A stretch of 8,879 nt of DNA. Source: Clostridia bacterium. Lineage in GTDB: Bacteria; Bacillota_A; Clostridia; Oscillospirales; CAG-272. The position numbers and the translations under genes were made by a program. The notes beneath the pieces are model-generated. The model ran no database searches and had not been told where the DNA came from. It saw only the letters and a list, made by a program, of their open reading frames with translations. Every line of letters starts with the position of its first letter. Position 1 is the stretch's first letter. The stretch spans positions 1-8,879 of the forward strand of contig JAFTRT010000006.1 in NCBI GenBank assembly GCA_017462145.1. The letters are read 5' to 3'. Positions 1 to 7,724 of the stretch are shown here, piece after piece.

Positions 1-19
1 CTCTTTTCCACAGCACCCC

Positions 20-41
20 CGTTTGGGTCTCTTGCCAAACG
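20..41 (+). repeat. Short inverted repeat, possible dnaA 3' hairpin
   Basis: CGTTTGG at 20-26 pairs perfectly with CCAAACG at 35-41 around an 8-base loop. It lies between the first two DnaA boxes and is followed by AGTTTTCC, which is only a weak U-run. It could be a weak terminator for the upstream gene presumed to be dnaA, or a chance hairpin. It may also help hold the DnaA boxes apart. Confidence 0.3.
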
Positions 42-70
42 AGTTTTCCACAAAAGAAAGCTCAAAACAA

Positions 71-94
71 ATTTCCACACGGGGATGTGGAAAA
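71..94. promoter_or_regulatory. Head-to-head DnaA-box pair
   Basis: ATTTCCACA (71-79, + strand) and TGTGGAAAA (86-94, a - strand box) face each other across 6 bases, giving an 8-base perfect inverted repeat, TTTCCACA/TGTGGAAA. Such pairing places two DnaA protomers on one short DNA segment. The left box carries one mismatch to the window's consensus, so it may be a weaker site. Confidence 0.65.
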
Positions 95-258
95 ATACAT
101 TTTTTCGATTTGATCTGACGTTTTTCCGCATTTAGCCAAAATTGCAATGTATTTTCCCGAAAACGCTCATTTTTTCCACACCGTTTCCATAGGATTTTCC
201 ATGGGAAGCCAAGGAAAGGGCCACCTGTCAAGTTCAGCCGTTGCAAGGCTTTCGGGAC

Positions 259-325
259 TTTTCCACAGTTTCGACAGCCCCTAATACGACTACTACTAAT
301 TTCTTTTATTCTGTTCTTTCTTTCG
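259..325 (+). promoter_or_regulatory. Basal unwinding element: DnaA box, GC spacer, DnaA-trio, T-rich tract
   Basis: TTTTCCACA at 259-267 is followed by a GC-rich spacer (272-281) and then triplets in register: CTA 281-283, ATA, CGA, then CTA CTA CTA at 290-298 and ATT at 299-301. Next comes a T-rich tract with almost no G to about 325. In Bacillus subtilis DnaA loads from the box onto a single strand through 3'-GAT-5'/3'-AAT-5' trios, which read CTA/TTA on the other strand, and opens the duplex there. Order, spacing and orientation match that model, with opening directed toward dnaN. The three consecutive CTA triplets are the strongest part; ATA and CGA are poor trios. Confidence 0.72.
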
Positions 326-385
326 TTTTCCTTCGGGAGGGCGAGAAACCAGACAAACCATTCATCCCTGCGGGGAACCCATAAA

Positions 386-391
386 AAGGAG
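386..391 (+). promoter_or_regulatory. dnaN ribosome binding site
   Basis: AAGGAG at 386-391 lies six bases before the ATG at 398. It is a near-perfect Shine-Dalgarno match at good spacing and fixes the dnaN start. Confidence 0.85.
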
Positions 392-397
392 AAGCTC

Positions 398-1561
398 ATG
401 AAAATTATTTTTAACCGTACTGCCATCGGTGCAGCCGTGTCTCCTCTGATGTGTGCCGTCACCGGAAAATCCACTCTCTCTACGCTGGAGGGAATCTTGA
501 TCGAGGCCAAGGTGCCCGATACCTGTATTATGACCACCTTTGACATGGAAAAGGGCGTCCGCATCACGGTGGAGGCAAAGGTCATTGAGGAAGGCTCCTA
601 TATCATCAATGCACAGAAATTCAGCCAAACCCTCCGTGTCATGGAGGGAGAAGAGGTCACCTTGACCGTGGACGAGAAGCTGTCTGCCAGCATCGTCAGC
701 GGAAAGTCCTCTCATAAAATGAATGCTCTGAAGGGAAGCGATTTTCCCGCCATTCCCGAGCTGACGAGTAACCGCAGCTTCTTGGTGGGTCAATCCATCT
801 TCAAAAAGATGTTGGGCAAGGTAGCTTTTGCCATGGGCATCAACGACCAGAGACCGGTTCTCAACGGCACGTACGTCCGTGTGACCGACGACTCTCTTAT
901 GACCGTGGCCTGTGACAGCTTTAAGCTGGCCAAATGCCGCCGTCGTACCGAGCTGGTCAATAAGAATACCAACGGCAACGAGCATTTGGAATACGGCTTT
1001 ATTTTGCCTGTGAAAACGGTCAACGAGCTGACCCGTCTGCTGTCCGATGACGAGGATGCGGAAATGCAGCTCTTTGTAACCCGTCGGCACGTGGTGTTCC
1101 TCATTGGGGAGCTGACCTTCTTTACCCGTCTGGTGGACGGCGAGTATATCGATTTTGATCGGATCATCGTCAAGAATCATCGGATCAATCTCAAGGTTAA
1201 CCGCCAGGAGCTTCTCTCTGCGCTGGATCGTGCGGCTCTGATCACCGAGGAGCGGATCGCAGGCAGCGTTCGTTCTCACGTCAAGCTTCACGTTTACGGC
1301 GATCTGCTCAAGATTTCTGCCGTATCCTCTGCGGGCAGCACCTACGACGAGCTGGCCATCCGGCACGAGGGGGACGATCTGATCATTGCCTTTAATAACC
1401 GATTCCTCATCGACAGCGTTCGTGCCTCCGAGGGCGAGACGTTGGCAGTGGATCTGTCCTCTCCTCTGAACAGCATGAATATTCAGCCTGCGGAGAACGA
1501 TTATGAGACAACGGGAGGGGAGGAGATCTTTATGCTTCTGCCCGTCCGTATGAAGGAATGA
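398..1561 (+). CDS. dnaN: DNA polymerase III sliding clamp, beta subunit
   Basis: This 387-residue protein is the processivity clamp that encircles DNA and tethers DNA polymerase III and repair proteins. The family is usually about 365-380 residues, so this is full length. The recognisable landmarks are the first-domain end DFPAIP (115-120), the second-domain RPVLNG (152-157) and DSFKLA (173-178), and FTRLVDGEYIDFDRII in the third domain. The C-terminus ends LLPVRMKE, a variant of the usual MPMRL end that lines the partner-binding pocket. The start is supported by the AAGGAG site six bases upstream. The gene directly follows the DnaA-box cluster, its normal place. It ends nine bases before recF, so the two are likely translated from one message. 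The clamp pocket residues are slightly divergent from the Bacillus type but of similar hydrophobic character. Confidence 0.97.
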   Translation: MKIIFNRTAIGAAVSPLMCAVTGKSTLSTLEGILIEAKVPDTCIMTTFDMEKGVRITVEAKVIEEGSYIINAQKFSQTLRVMEGEEVTLTVDEKLSASIVSGKSSHKMNALKGSDFPAIPELTSNRSFLVGQSIFKKMLGKVAFAMGINDQRPVLNGTYVRVTDDSLMTVACDSFKLAKCRRRTELVNKNTNGNEHLEYGFILPVKTVNELTRLLSDDEDAEMQLFVTRRHVVFLIGELTFFTRLVDGEYIDFDRIIVKNHRINLKVNRQELLSALDRAALITEERIAGSVRSHVKLHVYGDLLKISAVSSAGSTYDELAIRHEGDDLIIAFNNRFLIDSVRASEGETLAVDLSSPLNSMNIQPAENDYETTGGEEIFMLLPVRMKE

Positions 1562-1570
1562 GTTTTTCTT

Positions 1571-2695
1571 ATGATCTGTAGATCCATAGCGCTTCGGGAG
1601 TTTCGCAACGTCACCGAGGCAAAGGTGGATTTTTCCGAGGGCGTCAATCTCATTTGCGGAGAAAACGCCCAAGGAAAGACCAACCTGTTGGAGGCAGTGT
1701 ATTACTGCTCTGTGGGCAGGAGCTTTCGGACCTCGGTGGGAGCGGAGATGATCCGCTTCGGCTCTCCCTTTGCCAAGGTGGAGATGGAGTATACCGAGAC
1801 GGGACGGACGAGAGACCAGCACCTGTCCTTTACCCTGTTTCGGGATAAGCGGAGAGTGGCCGAGCGGAACGGTGTTCGCATCGAGCGGATGTCGGAGCTG
1901 GTCGGCAGCTTCCGTACCGTTCTTTTTTGTCCCGAGCATTTGTCTCTCATCAAGGACGGCCCCGGGATGCGGCGAACCTATCTGGATATGGCCATCAGCG
2001 GCCTGTATCCCATGTACATGCACGCTCTGCAAAATTACCATCATATCCTGCGGCAGCGCAATGCGCTGATCAAAAACGCTCCCTTTGACCGTGCTACCTT
2101 TGATGCCACCGTGGAGCTGTGGAGCCGAAAGTTAGCGCATGAGGCGGCCATCATTGCCGAGGCACGGTTGGCTTATGTCAAACGGGCGTCGGAGCAGATG
2201 GCTCTGTGCTTTGCGGATATGACGGGAGAGCGGGAAAAGCCCTCTATGGTGTACGACGGTTCCTCGGGACAGCCCGAGGAGGAATATGCAGACCGAAAAC
2301 GAACCGAGGAACGGTACGTTCAGCTTCTCACCTCCTCATACGACCGAGAAATTGCCGTAGGAGCCACGTTGTGGGGAATCCACAAGGATGACCTGACCAT
2401 CCGATTAAACGGAAAAAACGCAAGAATTTACGCCTCACAGGGGCAACAGCGTTCCTTGGCTCTGTCTATGAAGCTGGCGGAGGGAGAAATCTGTCGGGAA
2501 GAGTTTGGGGATGAGCCCGTGCTTTTGCTGGACGACGTGCTCTCCGAGCTGGACAGGGGCAGGCGGGAATATTTGGTCAGCAGAATCAAGGGAAAGCAGG
2601 TGATTCTGACCACCTGTGAAGAACAGGAACGAACGGGCACGGGTGCGGACAAGCGGATCCGGGTATGTGGCGGATGCTACGAAGAGGAAAGCTGA
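1571..2695 (+). CDS. recF: DNA replication and repair protein RecF
   Basis: RecF is an SMC-like ATPase that binds gapped DNA and, with RecO and RecR, loads RecA at stalled forks. The 374-residue length matches the family (about 360-375). Walker A is GENAQGKT at residues 30-37, followed by the typical NLLEAVYY stretch. The ABC signature is SQGQQRS at 289-295, and Walker B is VLLLDDVLSELD at 317-328, so all three ATP motifs are intact. The ATG lies nine bases after the dnaN stop. The only purine-rich stretch, AAGGA at 1553-1557, is 13 bases away, so initiation probably depends on ribosomes arriving from dnaN. In Bacillus a small S4-domain gene (rlbA) separates dnaN and recF; here there is no room for one. 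The stop codon overlaps the next gene's ATG by one base. Confidence 0.97.
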   Translation: MICRSIALREFRNVTEAKVDFSEGVNLICGENAQGKTNLLEAVYYCSVGRSFRTSVGAEMIRFGSPFAKVEMEYTETGRTRDQHLSFTLFRDKRRVAERNGVRIERMSELVGSFRTVLFCPEHLSLIKDGPGMRRTYLDMAISGLYPMYMHALQNYHHILRQRNALIKNAPFDRATFDATVELWSRKLAHEAAIIAEARLAYVKRASEQMALCFADMTGEREKPSMVYDGSSGQPEEEYADRKRTEERYVQLLTSSYDREIAVGATLWGIHKDDLTIRLNGKNARIYASQGQQRSLALSMKLAEGEICREEFGDEPVLLLDDVLSELDRGRREYLVSRIKGKQVILTTCEEQERTGTGADKRIRVCGGCYEEES

Positions 2696-2961
2696 TGTTT
2701 TTACACGTAGGAAATCAAAAAAATATCCGCATGAGCGCCGTGATCGGAATTTTCGATATGGATAATGCCACGGTGTCATCGGTGACAAGAAAATATTTAA
2801 GCGGCAAGGAGCGGACCGACCGCTCGGAAAGTGCCGCTGCGGAGGAGCTTCCCAAATCCTTTGTCCTCTATCGGGAGGACGGAGAATATCGGATTTGCTT
2901 TTCCCCTCTGTCGGTCTCTGCTCTCATGGGGCGGATGAACGGACAGGGCTTTGCCCGTTGA
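2695..2961 (+). CDS. remB: RemB-family (DUF370) regulatory protein
   Basis: This 88-residue protein resembles Bacillus subtilis RemB (YaaB), a small DNA-binding-type protein involved in activating biofilm matrix genes. It opens with MFLHVGNQKNIRMSAVIGIFD, close to the RemB opening MYIHLG...VVGIFD, and ends with the family's PKS(F/I)V...YFSPLS-like block, here PKSFVLY and CFSPLSVSAL. A charged, Ser/Ala-rich loop at about residues 40-52 separates the two halves. The start at 2695 is chosen because its A is the last base of the recF TGA, AGAGGA at 2683-2688 lies six bases upstream, and family members begin exactly here. An in-frame ATG at 2665 would add ten unrelated residues. The position between recF and gyrB is the conserved place for this gene. 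Its exact role in this organism is not known. Confidence 0.88.
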   Translation: MFLHVGNQKNIRMSAVIGIFDMDNATVSSVTRKYLSGKERTDRSESAAAEELPKSFVLYREDGEYRICFSPLSVSALMGRMNGQGFAR

Positions 2962-2990
2962 GGCAGAGATTTACGGACAACGAGCAATTA

Positions 2991-3004
2991 TCGGCTGCGG
3001 CCGA
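2991..3004 (+). repeat. Small hairpin before gyrB
   Basis: TCGGC (2991-2995) pairs with GCCGA (3000-3004) around TGCG in the 59-base gap between remB and gyrB. It sits just upstream of the gyrB ribosome binding site, AAAGG at 3007-3011. There is no U-run, so it is not a terminator, and it might at most tune translation or RNA stability. Confidence 0.25.
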
Positions 3005-3014
3005 CGAAAGGTAG

Positions 3015-4952
<1,938 letters not shown>

Positions 4953-4955
4953 AAG

Positions 4956-5047
4956 TTTTCCACAACCTGTGGAAAACCTTGTGGAAAATCGGAAAACCCT
5001 TGTCGGATCAAGGGGAGTTCTGTCGAACAGAGAAAAAGTTTTCCACA
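4956..5047. promoter_or_regulatory. DnaA-box cluster between gyrB and gyrA
   Basis: Four exact TTTTCCACA boxes occur in 92 bases: 4956-4964 (+), 4968-4976 (-), 4980-4988 (-) and 5039-5047 (+). The first three begin at exact 12-base steps. Boxes one and two form a perfect 10-base palindrome arm (GTTTTCCACA/TGTGGAAAAC) with a 3-base centre, and the last box is followed by the palindrome CCCCGGGG (5049-5056). This is the same 9-mer as in the origin 4.7 kb away. No CTA trio follows in the box direction, so this looks like a regulatory or DnaA-titrating site rather than a second opening site. That role is inferred; the box matches are direct. Confidence 0.82.
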
Positions 5048-5049
5048 GC
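4978..5049 (+). other. Possible structured gyrA leader RNA
   Basis: If transcribed, TGTGGAAAA (4980-4988) can pair with TTTTCCACA (5039-5047), plus flanking U-G pairs. This would close a loop that contains two smaller hairpins: CCCTTG/CAAGGG (4997-5002 with 5009-5014) and CTGT/ACAG (5020-5023 with 5027-5030). It competes with the hairpin 4955-4977. The complementarity of the outer stem follows automatically from opposed DnaA boxes, so only the inner hairpins are independent evidence. Confidence 0.25.
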
Positions 5050-5081
5050 CCCGGGGAACGTAGGATCGAAACAATCAAGAT

Positions 5082-5101
5082 GAGGCAGGTAAAAAGCATT
5101 G
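5082..5101 (+). promoter_or_regulatory. gyrA start region with TTG initiation codon
   Basis: An in-frame TAA at 5090-5092 excludes any earlier start, and the first usable codon is TTG at 5099. GAGG (5082-5085) and AGGT (5087-5090) lie 13 and 8 bases upstream and form a split, moderate Shine-Dalgarno match. The next in-frame ATG (5150) has no such site and would remove the conserved QKIIDVE stretch. A weak start may limit GyrA synthesis. Confidence 0.65.
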
Positions 5102-7699
5102 GAATACGAAAATATCGAATATAAAGACCAAAAGATCATAGACGTGGAAATGGAGAAGGAGGTCAAAAAATCCTTCATTGAGTACTCCATGTCGGTCATT
5201 GCGGCCAGAGCCCTTCCCGACGTTCGGGACGGCATGAAGCCCGGTCAGCGCCGTATCATGTACGCCATGTACGAGGACAATCTGACCTATGACAAGCCCT
5301 TCCGCAAGCCGGCTACCACCGTCGGTAACGTACTGGGTCGGTATCATCCTCACGGAGATGCCGCCGTTTACGGCACCATGGTGCGTATGGCGCAGGACTT
5401 TTCCTACCGGTATCCCTTGGTAGAGGGTCACGGAAACTTTGGCTCGGTGGACGGAGACGGTGCCGCCGCTTACCGTTATACCGAGGCCAGAATGTCCAAG
5501 ATCGCAGACGAGCTGATGAGCGATCTGGAAAAAGAGGTGGTGGACTTTGTTCCCAACTTCGATAACCGCCGCCGTGAGCCCAAGGTGTTGCCCTCCCGTT
5601 TCCCCAACCTGTTGGTCAATGGATCGGTGGGTATTGCCGTGGGTATGGCCACCAATATTCCCCCTCACAATTTAGGAGAGGTGATCGATGCCACCGTTTA
5701 TCGGATGGAAAACCCCGAGTGCACGGTTCCCGAGCTGATGAATTATCTCAAGGGTCCCGATTTCCCCACCAGAGCCACCATTTACGGTACGGCAGGTATT
5801 TTGCAAGCCTATACCACGGGACGGGGACGGGTGATGGTGAGAGCCCGTGCCGAGATCGATGAGGAGCACAGACGGATTATCTTTACCGAGATCCCCTACG
5901 GGGTCAACAAGAGCCTTTTGTGCGAGTCCATTGCGGGATTGGTCAAGGACAAGCGCATTGAGGGAATTACCGACCTGCGTGACGAATCGGGCAGAGACGG
6001 TATGCGCATTGTGGTAGAATACCGCAGAGATGCCAACGGACAGGTCATTCTCAACCAGCTCTACAAGTATTCCCAGCTGGAGGACACCTGTGCCATCAAT
6101 ATGCTGGCACTGGTGAACAATGAGCCCAAGATCCTGTCGCTTCCCGAAATTTTGGATCATTACATTGAGCATCAGCGGTCGGTCATCTACCGCCGCACCC
6201 AGTTCGAGCTGGAAAAGGCAAAGAGACGTGCCCACATTTTGGAGGGCTATCACATTGCCACCGATAACATTGACCGCATCGTGGAGATCATGAAGAGCTC
6301 CATGTCCATTCCCGAGGCCAAGGAAAAGCTGATGGCCGAGTTCTTTACGGTCACCTACCGTGACGGCTTTGAGGAAGAGCTGGGCAATGTTCGTCAGCTC
6401 TCCGAGGAGCAGGCACAGGCCATTGTGGAAATGACACTGGGCAAGCTGACGGGTCTGGAGCGTGAAAAAATCGAGGAAGAATTGGCAAGACTCCATGCGC
6501 TGATTTTGGAGCTGGAGGGCATTTTGGCCGATCCTGCCAAGATCGAAGGCATTATCAAGGACGAAATGAACGAGATCAAGCGCAAGTTCGCTGACAGCCG
6601 CCGCACCGAGATTGTAGCGGCTACCGATGATATTGAGCTGGAGGATCTGATCGAAAAGCACAACTGTGTGATCACCTTGACCAACAGCGGTTATATCAAG
6701 CGTCAGCCTGCCGACACCTATTCGGCACAGCACCGAGGCGGCAAGGGTATCATCGGCATGGTCACCAAAGAGGACGACTTCATTGAAAAGGTCAATGCTG
6801 TCCACTCTCATTCCTACGTGCTCATGTTCACCAATTTGGGTAAGGTTCACATGCGCAAGGCATACCAGATCCCCGAGGCATCCAGAACGGCCAAGGGAAC
6901 CAATATCGTCAACATTATCGAGATGCAGCCCGGTGAAAAGATCACCTCCATGATCAGCGTGGAAGAATTTACCGACCACGAATATCTGACCATGGTGACC
7001 AAGCAGGGTATTATCAAGAAAACGCTACTGTCCGAGTACGAGTACCAGCGAAAGGGCGGTAAGATCGCTCTGCGGTTGGACGAGGAGGACGAGCTGGTGT
7101 TCGTCATGAAGACCGACGGTACTCGCAGCATCATTTTGGCTACGAGAAACGGAAATGCCGTCCGGTATGATGAGGGCAACGTCCGTGCGATGGGCAGAAC
7201 GGCTCACGGCGTGCGAGGCATCAAGCTTCGTGAGGGTGACTACGTTACGGGCGTGGCCATGGTCACCGAGGGTGAAACCATGGTGAGTATCAACGAAAAG
7301 GGCTTTGGCAAGCGAACCGAGTTCGAGGCCATGAGAGAGATGAAGAATCGAGGCGGCTTTGGCTATGCCTGCCACAAGCTGTCCGATAAGACGGGCAAGC
7401 TGTGCGGCATTACCTCGGTGAGCGAGGATGACGACCTGATGATGATCACCGACAGCGGAACCATCATTCGTACTCCCGTTTCGGGAATCCCCGTCTATTC
7501 CAGAACCGCAGGCGGTGTCATTGTGATGCGCCTGAGCGGTGAGCAGAAATTGGTCAACTTTACCAAGGTGCCCCGTGAGGAGGAAATCGAGGAGTTGTCG
7601 GCAGATGCGGTGTCAGAAGCAGGTGCCGAGGCCGCAGCCGAAGAGCTGCTTGCACCCGCCGTTGCCCCGGAAGCCGATCTGTCGGAGGACCAAGAATAA
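5099..7699 (+). CDS. gyrA: DNA gyrase subunit A
   Basis: This 866-residue subunit breaks and rejoins DNA in the gyrase complex. The winged-helix/tower region opens with SFIEYSMSVIAARALPDVRDG. The catalytic tyrosine is Y127 in AYRYTEARM (E. coli Tyr122). The C-terminal beta-pinwheel that wraps DNA begins with the GyrA box QHRGGKG (544-550), where the usual second Arg or Lys is His. Further degenerate blade motifs follow, such as QRKGGKI, NRGGFG and AGGVIVM, which marks it as GyrA rather than ParC. The last 40 or so residues are acidic and Ala-rich, like the regulatory tail of other GyrAs. The quinolone pocket is unusual: HPHGDAAVYG gives Ala88 and Gly92 where E. coli has Ser83 and Asp87. KPGQRR replaces the common KPVHRR. 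It starts at TTG downstream of the DnaA-box cluster and is probably co-transcribed with the lipoprotein gene 25 bases later. Confidence 0.97.
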   Translation: MEYENIEYKDQKIIDVEMEKEVKKSFIEYSMSVIAARALPDVRDGMKPGQRRIMYAMYEDNLTYDKPFRKPATTVGNVLGRYHPHGDAAVYGTMVRMAQDFSYRYPLVEGHGNFGSVDGDGAAAYRYTEARMSKIADELMSDLEKEVVDFVPNFDNRRREPKVLPSRFPNLLVNGSVGIAVGMATNIPPHNLGEVIDATVYRMENPECTVPELMNYLKGPDFPTRATIYGTAGILQAYTTGRGRVMVRARAEIDEEHRRIIFTEIPYGVNKSLLCESIAGLVKDKRIEGITDLRDESGRDGMRIVVEYRRDANGQVILNQLYKYSQLEDTCAINMLALVNNEPKILSLPEILDHYIEHQRSVIYRRTQFELEKAKRRAHILEGYHIATDNIDRIVEIMKSSMSIPEAKEKLMAEFFTVTYRDGFEEELGNVRQLSEEQAQAIVEMTLGKLTGLEREKIEEELARLHALILELEGILADPAKIEGIIKDEMNEIKRKFADSRRTEIVAATDDIELEDLIEKHNCVITLTNSGYIKRQPADTYSAQHRGGKGIIGMVTKEDDFIEKVNAVHSHSYVLMFTNLGKVHMRKAYQIPEASRTAKGTNIVNIIEMQPGEKITSMISVEEFTDHEYLTMVTKQGIIKKTLLSEYEYQRKGGKIALRLDEEDELVFVMKTDGTRSIILATRNGNAVRYDEGNVRAMGRTAHGVRGIKLREGDYVTGVAMVTEGETMVSINEKGFGKRTEFEAMREMKNRGGFGYACHKLSDKTGKLCGITSVSEDDDLMMITDSGTIIRTPVSGIPVYSRTAGGVIVMRLSGEQKLVNFTKVPREEEIEELSADAVSEAGAEAAAEELLAPAVAPEADLSEDQE

Positions 7700-7724
7700 G
7701 GGAAAAGAAAAAGGATAAAAGGCG

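Larger units (their letters stand above)
1..397. other. oriC: Chromosomal replication origin (oriC), dnaA-dnaN side
   Basis: No gene is visible in these 397 bases. The 9-mer TTTTCCACA, a DnaA-box variant of TTATCCACA, occurs exactly at 4-12, 44-52, 172-180 and 259-267 on the + strand and at 86-94 on the - strand. ATTTCCACA at 71-79 and TTTTCCGCA at 122-130 are single-mismatch copies. One exact match would be rare in a stretch this short, so five indicate a functional cluster. The cluster lies directly upstream of dnaN, where the dnaA-dnaN origin segment lies in Bacillus and Clostridia, and it ends in a DnaA-trio and T-rich tract (described separately). dnaA is inferred to lie left of position 1. 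I see no convincing sigma-A promoter for dnaN here. The assignment rests on motif density plus gene order. Confidence 0.88.

Noticed and set aside
282..291. TAATACGACT, identical to the first ten bases of the T7 phage promoter
   Set aside because: The match stops there and the core TCACTATAGGG is absent. The bases are better explained as the DnaA-trio block of the origin.
326..385. Weak hairpins (CCT/AGG at 330-340; TCCC/GGGA at 365-376) in the dnaN leader, and a search for a dnaN promoter
   Set aside because: The stems are only 3-4 bases, and no -35/-10 pair came close to consensus at proper spacing.
2665..2694. Upstream ATG that would extend RemB by ten residues
   Set aside because: The extra residues have no family counterpart, lie inside recF, and the 2695 start has a good ribosome binding site and matches the family N-terminus.
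4955..4977. 10-base hairpin right after the gyrB stop as a gyrB terminator
   Set aside because: It is followed by CCTTGTGG with no U-run, and it is fully explained by two opposed DnaA boxes.
5150..5152. In-frame ATG as alternative gyrA start
   Set aside because: No ribosome binding site precedes it, and it would cut off a conserved N-terminal stretch (QKIIDVE) that fits Clostridial GyrA.
6424..6432. TGTGGAAAT, a variant DnaA box inside gyrA
   Set aside because: It is a single copy with a mismatch inside conserved coding sequence, so it is compatible with chance.
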